Positions 1-7,632 of a stretch of 64,000 bases of DNA are shown here, piece by piece. This stretch comes from Streptomyces alboniger (GTDB lineage Bacteria > Actinomycetota > Actinomycetes > Streptomycetales > Streptomycetaceae), in assembly GCF_008704395.1 (NCBI RefSeq), contig NZ_CP023695.1, forward strand, positions 3,038,001 through 3,102,000. Reading direction: 5' to 3'. Positions within the stretch are counted from its first letter, which is position 1, and each line of letters starts with the position of its first letter. The notes under the pieces are model-generated. The model saw only the letters and a list, made by a program, of their open reading frames with translations. It was not told the DNA's origin and did not search any database. The position numbers and the translations under genes were made by a program.

Positions 1-648
1 CAGCCGCATGATGCCGGTTTCACGTCTGCGGCTGAACGCCGAGACGCGCACGGTGTTGACGATCAGCATCAGCGCGACGACGAGCATCAGCGCCATCACC
101 GCGAGCGCCGCCCAGTTCATGCCGTTGAGGAGCCCGAAGAGGTTGTCCAGGTAGCCCTTCTGGTCCTGCACGGCCTGCACGCCGTCACGGCCCGAGAAGG
201 CGGTCGCGACGACCTGGTACTTCTCCGGGTCCTTCAGTTTGATGCGGTACGACTCCTGCATCTGGTCGGGCGTGAGGGAGCTGGACAGCGGGGAGTCGCC
301 GAACTGCTCCTTGTAGTGCTTGTACGCCTCGTCCGCCGACTCGTGGGTGACCTTGTCCACGACCGGCATCTTCTTCAGATCCCCGAGGATCTGGTCCTTC
401 TGCTCGTTCGTGACGGCGCCCTTGGCGCACTTCGGGTCCTGCTCGGCGTCGGCCTTGTTGCACAGGAAGATCGAGACGTTGACCTTGTCGTACCAGTAGC
501 CCTTCATCGTGCTCACCTGGTCACGCATGAGCAGCGAACCGCCGAAGAGGGCGAGCGAAAGCGCTACGGAGACGACGACCGCGAAGGTCATCGTGAGATT
601 GCGACGGAGACCGACGCCGATCTCCGACAGGACGAACTGGGCGCGCAT
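1..648 (-). CDS. ftsX: Cell division protein FtsX (3' end cut by window edge)
   Basis: This is the membrane subunit of the FtsEX ABC complex, which in other bacteria couples the divisome to activation of peptidoglycan hydrolases. The visible 216 codons start at ATG 646-648. They show a short cytoplasmic N-terminus, a first membrane segment (about residues 18-40), an extracellular region with a Cys pair, and the start of the second membrane segment near base 60. The extracellular part contains a Lys/Asp-rich stretch typical of the actinobacterial FtsX ectodomain. The remaining C-terminal membrane segments lie outside the window. It sits 61 bp downstream of ftsE on the same strand, the normal ftsE-ftsX order. 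Identification rests on sequence and context and is firm. Confidence 0.95.
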   Translation of the reverse strand, partial: MRAQFVLSEIGVGLRRNLTMTFAVVVSVALSLALFGGSLLMRDQVSTMKGYWYDKVNVSIFLCNKADAEQDPKCAKGAVTNEQKDQILGDLKKMPVVDKVTHESADEAYKHYKEQFGDSPLSSSLTPDQMQESYRIKLKDPEKYQVVATAFSGRDGVQAVQDQKGYLDNLFGLLNGMNWAALAVMALMLVVALMLIVNTVRVSAFSRRRETGIMRL

Positions 649-709
649 GGCGGCCTTTCAGTGCTCAGGTGGATCAGGTGGAACAGACAGCGGTCGGGCC
701 GCGCGGATG

Positions 710-1399
710 TCAGTGCTGGTAGCCGTAGACGCCGCGCGACTGGTCGCGCACGAGACGGCCCTTCTCCAGCTCGATGACCCGCTTGCGCATCTGGTCCACG
801 ATCTGCTGGTCGTGGGTGGCCATCACGACGGTGGTGCCGGTCCGGTTGATCCGGTCGAGCAGTTTCATGATGCCTACGGAGGTCTGCGGGTCGAGGTTGC
901 CGGTCGGCTCGTCGGCGATGAGGAGCTTGGGACGGTTGACGAACGCGCGCGCGATCGCCACTCGTTGCTGCTCACCACCGGACAGCTCGCCGGGCATCCG
1001 GTCCTCCTTGCCGCCGAGGCCCACGAGATCGAGGACTTGGGGCACGGACTTGCGGATCTCGCCGCGGGACTTGCCGATGACCTCCTGCGCGAAGGCGACG
1101 TTCTCGCCGACGGTCTTGTTGGGCAGGAGGCGGAAGTCCTGGAAGACCGTGCCCAACTGGCGGCGCATGTGCGGCACCTTGAAATTGGACAGGCGCGCGA
1201 GGTCCTTGCCGAGGACGTGTACCTGGCCGTGGCTGGTGCGCTCCTCGCGCAGGACGAGCCGCAGGAAAGTGGACTTTCCGGAGCCGGAGGACCCCACCAG
1301 GAAGACGAACTCGCCCTTTTCGATCTCTAGGGAGACATCCCTGAGCGCGGGGCGGGTCTGCTTGGGATAGGCCTTGGAGACGTTGTCGAAACGGATCAC
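710..1399 (-). CDS. ftsE: Cell division ATP-binding protein FtsE
   Basis: ABC ATPase of 229 aa, the usual FtsE length. The Walker A motif GSSGSGKST is near residues 36-44, the signature [14 protein letters not shown] and Walker [14 protein letters not shown] follow, and the switch His lies in ATHD. FtsE pairs with FtsX (next gene) at the membrane and is thought to regulate septal wall hydrolysis. The start is GTG at 1397-1399. No obvious Shine-Dalgarno precedes it, so a weakly initiated or leaderless start is possible. The 240-bp gap to the divergent small gene at 1640 must carry the promoter. Confidence 0.97.
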   Translation of the reverse strand: MIRFDNVSKAYPKQTRPALRDVSLEIEKGEFVFLVGSSGSGKSTFLRLVLREERTSHGQVHVLGKDLARLSNFKVPHMRRQLGTVFQDFRLLPNKTVGENVAFAQEVIGKSRGEIRKSVPQVLDLVGLGGKEDRMPGELSGGEQQRVAIARAFVNRPKLLIADEPTGNLDPQTSVGIMKLLDRINRTGTTVVMATHDQQIVDQMRKRVIELEKGRLVRDQSRGVYGYQH

Positions 1400-1639
1400 G
1401 GATGCACCACGGGTTGCCGGGGGTAGGTGTGCGTGACCCTACGCGAAGGCGGTGCGCGAGCGCAGTCGGCGTCCGGAGTTGCGCGATTTGTCGTGGAAGT
1501 GCCGAGGTACGGAACGTGCCGAAACCGGCGGGAGGCGGCGGGCCGCGCCGAAACCCGCGGAAGCTGGCACAGTGGTAAGGGGAACGATTGGGTTCCCCGT
1601 AGCGTTGGGCAGGCTGAGACTGTGCGGGAGGAGAAGCGC

Positions 1640-1825
1640 ATGACCCTGGATCGGTTGGTATGCGCGAACTGCGCAGCGCCCGTGAGTGAAGGCCGATGCC
1701 CCGTGTGCCGGGCCAATCGCGAGCGCATACAGCAGGAAGGGCCCTTCGCGGGCCTCAATCCCGCGGCACTGATAGCGCTGCTCGTGGTACTGATCGCGGC
1801 GGTCGCGCTGCTGGCGCGCGCGTAG
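1640..1825 (+). CDS. Small zinc-ribbon membrane protein (hypothetical)
   Basis: A 61-aa protein. The start ATG at 1640 is chosen because GGAGGAGAAG lies just upstream; the longer frame starting at 1427 is not needed. The N-terminal half has two CxxC pairs (Cys8/Cys11 and Cys20/Cys23), a minimal zinc-ribbon pattern. The C-terminal half (about residues 41-60) is one hydrophobic helix ending in Arg, so the ribbon probably faces the cytoplasm from a C-terminal anchor. The gene is divergent from ftsE and is followed by a strong terminator, so it is its own transcription unit. The function is unknown. The ribbon and the helix are read directly; topology is inferred. Confidence 0.8.
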   Translation: MTLDRLVCANCAAPVSEGRCPVCRANRERIQQEGPFAGLNPAALIALLVVLIAAVALLARA

Positions 1826-1861
1826 GCACGCCGCGCCGACGGCACACCCCGTAGGCGACGG

Positions 1862-1901
1862 AGAAGGGCCCGCAGCTCAGGAAGCTCCGGGCCCTTCTTT
1901 T
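1862..1901 (+). terminator. Intrinsic terminator after the zinc-ribbon gene
   Basis: A perfect 11-bp stem, AGAAGGGCCCG (1862-1872) with its complement (1888-1898), closes a 15-nt loop and is followed by TTTT. It lies 36 bp after the stop codon at 1825, as expected for a factor-independent terminator. Confidence 0.85.
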
Positions 1902-1985
1902 ACGTACGTACGTCCCAAGGACGTACATCGCGTACGTGCCGTACATGCCGTACGCCTCGATACCTCGGGTACGCGGCGTACGTCA
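1901..1985. repeat. CGTAC-rich repeat patch
   Basis: About 85 bp in which the pentamer CGTAC or its complement recurs about ten times, starting with TACGTACGTACGT. It includes a perfect inverted repeat, GTACGTCC (1908-1915) / GGACGTAC (1919-1926). It lies between the terminator at 1862 and the 3' end of the LAETG gene, so the stretch is downstream of both converging genes. No function can be assigned. Confidence 0.6.
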
Positions 1986-1994
1986 GCGCCTGTG

Positions 1995-2660
1995 TCAGGC
2001 GGCGGCGCCACGGTTGCCGACGAGGCGCGGCAGGATGCGGAAGCCGATGCCACCGGCGATCATCGTGGCGGCGCCGATCACCAGGAAGGTGATCTCGGCG
2101 GCGCCGGTCTCGGCCAGCTCGCCCTTGTCGCCCTTGTTGCCGCCCTGCTCGACCGGCTTGGAGCCGGTGTCGGAGAGGCTGTCCTTGCCCTGGCCCTGCT
2201 CGACGGGGTTGGAGCCGCCGGCGGGGTCGGTGTCGTTGCCCCCGCCGTTGCCGCCGCCGTTCCCGTTGCTGTTGCCGTTCCCGTTGCCGCCGCCGTTCCC
2301 GTTGCCCTCGTTGCCCGGGTCACCCGGGTCCGAGGTGGGCCGGCCCGGGTCGGTCGGGTCCGAGGTGGGCGGGTCGGTGGGGTCGGGCTCGGTCGGCTCC
2401 GGCGGCTCGGTCGGCTCGTTGGTCGGCTCGGGCGGGTCCGTCGGCTCCTCGGTCGGGATGCCCGGGTCCGAGGGGTCGTCGTCGGGCTCGACGTCGACGT
2501 CGACACCGACACCGCTGTCGTCCGCGTGGGCGCCGACGCCCACGGGGCCGAGGTCGACGTCGAGGGCCGAGGCGGCACCCGCGGCGGTCAGCGAGGCACC
2601 GGCGGCGATCACCGCACCGGCGGCTATCCGCGCGACACGGATCCGCGTCTTCTTGGTCAT
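1995..2660 (-). CDS. Sortase-anchored surface protein with LAETG motif
   Basis: A 221-aa secreted wall protein. A positively charged N-terminus and hydrophobic core ending in AxA (about residues 1-32) form a signal peptide. An acidic segment follows, then a Pro/Thr/Glu/Asp-rich stalk (about 60-115) and a Gly/Asn-rich linker (about 116-145). The C-terminus has LAETG at about residue 182, a hydrophobic helix and a short Arg-containing tail. LAxTG is the motif of actinobacterial class E sortases, so the protein should be cleaved after Thr and attached to peptidoglycan. The segment PVEQG...L(S/A)(D/E)TG occurs twice, giving an upstream LSDTG look-alike. No globular domain is visible, and it probably acts as a spacer or chaplin-like surface protein. 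Confidence 0.85.
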   Translation of the reverse strand: MTKKTRIRVARIAAGAVIAAGASLTAAGAASALDVDLGPVGVGAHADDSGVGVDVDVEPDDDPSDPGIPTEEPTDPPEPTNEPTEPPEPTEPDPTDPPTSDPTDPGRPTSDPGDPGNEGNGNGGGNGNGNSNGNGGGNGGGNDTDPAGGSNPVEQGQGKDSLSDTGSKPVEQGGNKGDKGELAETGAAEITFLVIGAATMIAGGIGFRILPRLVGNRGAAA

Positions 2661-2876
2661 CTGGTTGCTACCCCCAGTAGCTGAATCGTCAGAGAGGCAG
2701 CGTCCGAGGCGGCGTTCCGGGGCGAACGATCAGCCCCCACAGATCCCACACACCCCAGGAATACGCATACCACTCGCTAGCCTTTCCACTTTTCAGAGCA
2801 GCGTCAAGGTCGTTGCGGGCGCGATGTCCGAAATCAGGGCAGTTGACCGTCGTAGGGAGATGTGACTGTGACGTAA

Positions 2877-2938
2877 AAGGCAACTGCCGCCTCATGGGCG
2901 GCAGTTGCCTTGTCGATAAAGCCGCTCTGGGCGGCTTT
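2877..2938. terminator. Two tandem hairpins between prfB and the LAETG gene
   Basis: The first is a perfect 15-bp stem, AAGGCAACTGCCGCC (2877-2891) with its complement at 2897-2911 and a 5-nt loop. The second is AAAGCCGC (2918-2925) / GCGGCTTT (2931-2938), which reaches into the prfB stop codon. Both are positioned to end minus-strand transcription from prfB. They sit upstream of the LAETG gene on the same strand. Confidence 0.8.
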
Positions 2939-4044
2939 TACTTCTCCTGCTGCTTGCGCCAGCGAATTCCAGCTTCCAGGAATCCGTCGATCTCGCCATT
3001 GAAGACGGACTCGGGATTACCGACCTCGAACTCCGTACGCAGGTCCTTGACCATCTGGTACGGGTGGAGGACGTACGAACGCATCTGGTTGCCCCAGGAG
3101 TTGCCGCCGTCACCCTTGAGGGCGTTCATCTTCGCCTGCTCCTCCTGGCGGCGGCGCTCAAGGAGCTTCGCCTGGAGGACGTTCATCGCGGTCGCCTTGT
3201 TCTGGATCTGCGAGCGCTCGTTCTGACAGGAGACGACGATGCCGGTGGGGAGGTGGGTCAGCCGCACCGCGGAGTCGGTGGTGTTGACGCCCTGGCCGCC
3301 CGGGCCCGAGGAGCGGTACACGTCGATGCGCAGCTCGCTCTCGTCGATCTCGATGTGGTCGGTCTGCTCGACGACCGGGAGGATCTCGACACCGGCGAAG
3401 GACGTCTGGCGGCGGCCCTGGTTGTCGAACGGCGAGATGCGGACGAGACGGTGGGTGCCCTGCTCGACCGAGAGCGTGCCGTAGGCGTACGGGACCTGGA
3501 CGGCGAAGGTGGTCGACTTGATGCCGGCCTCTTCCGCGTACGAGGTCTCGTACAGCTCCGTCTTGTAGCCGTGGCGCTCCGCCCAGCGCAGGTACATGCG
3601 CTGGAGCTTCTCGGCGAAGTCGGAGGCGTCGACGCCGCCGGCCTCCGCGCGGATGGTGACGAGCGCCTCACGGGCGTCGTACTCCCCGGACAGGAGGGTC
3701 CTGACCTCCAGCTCGTCCAGCGCCTTCCTGACGGACTCCAGCTCGGACTCGGCCTCGGCACGGGTGTCCGAGTCGTCCTCCTCCTCGGCCATCTCGAACA
3801 GCACGCCGAGGTCGTCGATGCGCCCGCGCAGCGCCTCGGCCTTCCTGACCTCCGCCTGGAGGTGGCTCAGCTTGCTGGTGATCTTCTGTGCCGCTTCCGG
3901 GTCGTCCCACAGGGACGGTGCGGCCGCCTGCTCCTCGAGCACGGCGATATCGGCCCTCATCTTGTCGAGGTCCAGGACGGCCTCGATCGACTCCATGGTC
4001 GAGGAGAGGGACTTGAGCTCTTCGGATACATCGACGACTGCCAC
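2938..4044 (-). CDS. prfB: Peptide chain release factor 2
   Basis: RF2 of 368 aa terminates translation at UGA and UAA. The codon-recognition tripeptide SPF is at residues 204-206 and the catalytic GGQ loop is at 249-251, both intact. The N-terminal helical domain and the C-terminal RF-1 domain have normal length. The frame is continuous from ATG 4044. There is no in-frame stop with an adjacent frameshift site, so it lacks the autoregulatory programmed frameshift of many bacterial prfB genes, as in other actinomycetes. The 66-bp gap to the kinase upstream allows either co-transcription or its own promoter. Confidence 0.97.
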   Translation of the reverse strand: MAVVDVSEELKSLSSTMESIEAVLDLDKMRADIAVLEEQAAAPSLWDDPEAAQKITSKLSHLQAEVRKAEALRGRIDDLGVLFEMAEEEDDSDTRAEAESELESVRKALDELEVRTLLSGEYDAREALVTIRAEAGGVDASDFAEKLQRMYLRWAERHGYKTELYETSYAEEAGIKSTTFAVQVPYAYGTLSVEQGTHRLVRISPFDNQGRRQTSFAGVEILPVVEQTDHIEIDESELRIDVYRSSGPGGQGVNTTDSAVRLTHLPTGIVVSCQNERSQIQNKATAMNVLQAKLLERRRQEEQAKMNALKGDGGNSWGNQMRSYVLHPYQMVKDLRTEFEVGNPESVFNGEIDGFLEAGIRWRKQQEK

Positions 4045-4110
4045 GACTCCAGCCTAACGGCTGCGGCAACCGACCTGGCCCCGAGTGGGGTGAGCAGGGC
4101 CGGGAGCGGG

Positions 4111-5343
4111 TCAGGGGGAGACCGGGGAGGAGGTGTCGGGGGCCGAGGGGGGCGCGTCGGAGGAGCTGGCGGCGTACACGCCGACCCCCGCCGCCGCGGC
4201 GAGGACGACCCCCGCCACGCCGAGCGTGATCCGGCGCCGTCGCGCGGAGGCGCGGTGCTTGGCGGAGCCGGGGCGGGCCGCGCCGGCCGCCCGCGGCGCG
4301 CGGGCCGTGCCGCGGGCCCCGCCGGCCAGCTCGTCGGGTCCCGGCACCCGCATCGAGGTGTGCGTGTCCCGGTTGGAGTCGGCGGGCGCCGAGCCCGGCA
4401 CCAGGGGGACCGCGCCCCGCCGGGGGGAGGGCTCGCGCGGCTCGGGGGCCGAGTCCTCGTACGCCTCCTCGGCCTGCGAGGGCTCCGTGTCCGGCTCGTC
4501 GACGTCCAGCGGCGGCATCCCCGCGACCAGCGGCAGCAGCTCCCGCAGGCGCGCGGCCAGCTCGGAGGCGCGCAGCCGGGACGCGGGAGCCTTGGCGAGG
4601 CACTGGACGAGGAGCTGCCACAGCTCCTCGGGGATGCCGGGGAGCGGCACCACCGTCTCGGTGACGTGGCGCCGCAGGACCGCCCCCGGATGTCCCCCGC
4701 CGAAGGGAGTGAAGCCAGCGAGCAGTTCGTACAGGACCGTGGCGAGGGCGTAGATGTCTACGGCGGCGCGCGGCGGCAGGCCCTCGATGATCTCGGGGGC
4801 GAGGTAGTCCGGCGTACCGATGATCTTCGTCGCGCGGGTCCGGCGCGGGGAGTCGATCAGCTTGGCGACGCCGAAGTCGGTGAGCAGGGCGGGGTGCGCC
4901 CCGCCGGGACCGAGGGGGCCCTGCATGTCCAGGAGGACGTTCTCGGGCTTGACGTCGCGGTGCACGATGCCCGCGGCGTGCGCGGCCGCGAGCCCGTCGG
5001 CGACGTCCGCGACGATGGCGACCGCGGCCTCGGGGGCCATGCGCCGCTCACGGTCGAGGCGGGTGCGCAGGTCCGTACCGCGTACGAGGTCCATGACCAG
5101 CGCCAGGTCGTTGCCGTCGACGACGAGGTCGTGGACGCCCACCACGCGCGCGTGGTCGAGGCTGAGCAGAGCCGTGCGCTCCTGGACGAAGCGGCCGACG
5201 AGTTCCTGGTCGGAGGCCAGGTCCTCGCGCAACAGCTTGATGGCGACGGGGCCTTCGGGCCCCTCGCCGAGCCACACCGTGCCGGCGCTGCCACGGCCCA
5301 GGATCTGGTGGGCGGTGTACCGGCTGCCGATCTTGCGCGTCAA
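4111..5343 (-). CDS. pkaB: Membrane-anchored Ser/Thr protein kinase, PkaB-like
   Basis: A 410-aa Hanks-type kinase. It has a Gly-rich loop (GRGSAG, residues 16-21), ATP-anchoring Lys36 in AIK, catalytic HRD at 128-130 followed by VKPEN, DFG at 156-158, and the activation-segment GTPDYLAPE. All catalytic residues are present. The kinase domain ends near residue 275. A Pro/Glu/Ser/Arg-rich juxtamembrane region follows, then a single membrane helix (about 372-391) and a short extracellular tail with no PASTA repeats. With the neighbouring kinase it reproduces the pkaA/pkaB pair next to prfB in Streptomyces coelicolor, which is the basis for the symbol. Targets are not predictable. Confidence 0.9.
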   Translation of the reverse strand: MTRKIGSRYTAHQILGRGSAGTVWLGEGPEGPVAIKLLREDLASDQELVGRFVQERTALLSLDHARVVGVHDLVVDGNDLALVMDLVRGTDLRTRLDRERRMAPEAAVAIVADVADGLAAAHAAGIVHRDVKPENVLLDMQGPLGPGGAHPALLTDFGVAKLIDSPRRTRATKIIGTPDYLAPEIIEGLPPRAAVDIYALATVLYELLAGFTPFGGGHPGAVLRRHVTETVVPLPGIPEELWQLLVQCLAKAPASRLRASELAARLRELLPLVAGMPPLDVDEPDTEPSQAEEAYEDSAPEPREPSPRRGAVPLVPGSAPADSNRDTHTSMRVPGPDELAGGARGTARAPRAAGAARPGSAKHRASARRRRITLGVAGVVLAAAAGVGVYAASSSDAPPSAPDTSSPVSP

Positions 5344-5505
5344 GACTGCTCCTACGGATGCGTGTTGGCGACAAAACTACGCGGCCTTGCCGCCAACCTT
5401 CACTCCGGGAGCAGAAATCACTCTGCTGATGTCGACAAATCCCCAGAGCCGTCCGGGGATCGCCCCACGCGGGTGCGCCGCCAGGACCTGTCCGGCGGAC
5501 AGGTC

Positions 5506-7200
5506 CTAGTTGCCGCCGAGCTTCCCGATCCAGCCACTGACCGTGCCGTACCAGTCCGTCAGCTGTTCCCAGTAGCCCTTCGTGGTGCCGATCCAGTCCT
5601 GGAGCGGGCTGAACTCCCAGACCAGCCAGCTCGCCACGAAGAGGATGAGGATCGTGAACAGACAGCCCTTGAGGCAGCCGAGCCCCGGGATCCGCATCGG
5701 GTTGGCGCTGCGCTGACGCGGCTGCCTCGGCTCGCGCGCGGGGCGCGGGGCGGGCTGCTGGGGCGGCGGCGCCTGCGGAGGCGCGGCGTACTGCTGCGGC
5801 TGGTGCTGCGGCTGATGGTGTTGGGGCTGCTGGTGCTGGGGCGCGGGAGCGTACTGCTGCTGGGGGCGCTGCCCGCGCGGCTGCTGCGGGGCGTACTGCT
5901 GCGGGCGCGGCGGCTGCTGCTGGGGCCGGGCCACCTGGCGCTGGGGGCGCCGGCGCAGCGGGTCCTGGTCGGGGTCCAGGTGCGCCTGGTACTGCGTCTG
6001 TTCGTTGCGGTCGCGGGCCGCGGCCATCTGGCTCTGCCAGGGGTGCGGGTCGTTCGGGTTCGCGCCGGGGCCGTTCGGCGGGACCGGCGGCATGACCGCG
6101 GTCGGGTCGGCGCCGCCACCGCGGTTGGCCGGCAGTACGGAGGTGGGGTCGGCGTCACCGTGACCCTGGCCCTGGCTGCCGGTGCTCTGCATGACGCTGG
6201 TCGCCGCGTTCGGGTCGTACGAGCCCGCGTTGCTCGGCAGGACCTGCGTGGGGTCGGCCGCGCCCGGGGCGTCCGGCACGGGGGCCGGCGACGGGTCCGG
6301 CATGAGCAGGGCGCCCACGCCCTCCGCGGCGGCGATCTGCGCCGGGGTGGAGTGCACGCCGACGCCCTCGGCGACGGCCCGCAGGCCGCGGGCGAGGTTC
6401 ACGGCGCTGGGGCGGCGGTCCGGGTTCTTGTCGAGGCAGCGCTCGATGACCGTCCACAGCGGGTCCGGGACGGTCGAGGGGCGGCGCGGCTCGGCGCTGA
6501 GGTGCTGGTGCAGGACTTCGAGGGCCGAGCCCCCGGCGAACGGCGGGCGGCCGGTGACCAGCTCGTACAGCAGGATCCCGGCGCCGTAGATGTCGACGGC
6601 GCTGGTCTGCGGGCGGCCCTCGGCGGACTCCGGCGCGACGTACGCGGGCGTGCCGACGAATTCCTGGGTGCGGGTCAGGCCCGGGGAGTCCGCGAGGCGC
6701 GCGATGCCGAAGTCGGTGAGCATCGGGTGCATGCCCTGGGCGTCCTGCTTGAGCAGGACGTTCGCGGGCTTCAGGTCGCGGTGGACGACGCCGTCGGCGT
6801 GGCTCGCGGCCAGCGCGTCGGCGATCTGGGCCGTCAGAAGGGCCGCGGCGACCGGCGTGAACGGGCCGTTCTCGCGCAGGTAGCGGTGCAGGTCGGGGCC
6901 GTCGATCAGGTCCATGACCAGGGCGAGGAGGTCGCCCTCGACGACGAGGTCGCGGGTTCTGACGATGTTCTCGTGAGTCAGCCTGAGCAGGACGGACCGC
7001 TCCCTGAGGAAGCGCATCACCACGTCCGCGTCGTTGGCCAGCTCTTCCTTGAGGACCTTGATCGCGACGGTTTCGCCGGGCTGGCCGGCGACGGCCGCCT
7101 CGGCACCCGCGGTCTCCCGCTGGCGGGCTCGCCAGACGGTGCCCGTGGCGCCGCGCCCGAGCGGCTCCTCGAGCAGGTACTTGCTGCCTACCGGCCGCAC
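5506..7200 (-). CDS. pkaA: Ser/Thr protein kinase with Gln/Pro-rich linker, PkaA-like
   Basis: I start this 564-aa protein at GTG 7198-7200 (VRPVGSKYLLEE), because GGGAG lies about 10 bases upstream and the kinase fold begins here. The frame stays open 97 codons further upstream without domain content. Kinase motifs are a GRGATG loop, Lys in AIKVLKEE, HRDLKPAN, DFG and GTPAYVAPE. A roughly 240-residue linker very rich in Gln, Pro and Asn follows. It contains TQVLP, TSVLP and TAVMP-type repeats that look like phosphoacceptor motifs. One membrane helix lies about 60 residues from the end, and the tail is short, Trp-rich and extracellular. A 162-bp gap separates it from the pkaB-like gene downstream. 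Confidence 0.9.
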   Translation of the reverse strand: MRPVGSKYLLEEPLGRGATGTVWRARQRETAGAEAAVAGQPGETVAIKVLKEELANDADVVMRFLRERSVLLRLTHENIVRTRDLVVEGDLLALVMDLIDGPDLHRYLRENGPFTPVAAALLTAQIADALAASHADGVVHRDLKPANVLLKQDAQGMHPMLTDFGIARLADSPGLTRTQEFVGTPAYVAPESAEGRPQTSAVDIYGAGILLYELVTGRPPFAGGSALEVLHQHLSAEPRRPSTVPDPLWTVIERCLDKNPDRRPSAVNLARGLRAVAEGVGVHSTPAQIAAAEGVGALLMPDPSPAPVPDAPGAADPTQVLPSNAGSYDPNAATSVMQSTGSQGQGHGDADPTSVLPANRGGGADPTAVMPPVPPNGPGANPNDPHPWQSQMAAARDRNEQTQYQAHLDPDQDPLRRRPQRQVARPQQQPPRPQQYAPQQPRGQRPQQQYAPAPQHQQPQHHQPQHQPQQYAAPPQAPPPQQPAPRPAREPRQPRQRSANPMRIPGLGCLKGCLFTILILFVASWLVWEFSPLQDWIGTTKGYWEQLTDWYGTVSGWIGKLGGN

Positions 7201-7632
7201 GTCATGCGCTCCCTGCTGATCTGGCTGGTCCCGTCCGGACGCTGGTCCTGTCCGGGGGTCTGAGATGTTCCGACCCACTGTAGTGCTGCCGAACGGGGCA
7301 CCGGTCGATCCGATTCCGCCCGGCCGTTCCCGTGGCTCGCTGTCCGGGGGGAAGACGCCCGCCCGTGGCCATTGGTTGCCGTGGAGTGCACGGTGCGACC
7401 TTCCTCTCGACCTTCCTCCACGGACCTTCGCATGTGTCCCCAACGGTCCAAGCAGGCACTTTTCCGAGCAGAGGCGACCAATCAAGATCACTTACCGGTG
7501 GCCGCCGGGCGTGTTGTCGGTCGCAGGTGCGAGGATGCCTCCAGTACTGGCCACGTGCCCGTGTGCGGTGGGGGGAAACACAGCGCGAGTCCCCGTGCCG
7601 GGCGCCCAGCGCAGAAGGGACCGCTGACGGCG
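7201..7632. other. Intergenic region between divergent pkaA-like and FHA genes
   Basis: The 432 bp hold no convincing gene; the open frames present have no domain, no ribosome site and shadow-like composition. The region must contain the divergent promoters for both genes. I do not see a confident -35/-10 pair or a long inverted repeat. Confidence 0.5.

Noticed and set aside
3900..4044. Programmed frameshift in prfB
   Set aside because: The frame is continuous from ATG 4044 with no in-frame UGA near codon 26.
3064..7263. Very long plus-strand open frame (1399 aa)
   Set aside because: It is antisense to prfB and both kinases, is rich in Arg/Val/Gly and has no domain; a GC-bias shadow.
7265..7627. 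120-aa frame between pkaA and the FHA gene
   Set aside because: No ribosome site, no domain, and Pro/Arg composition typical of a non-coding frame.
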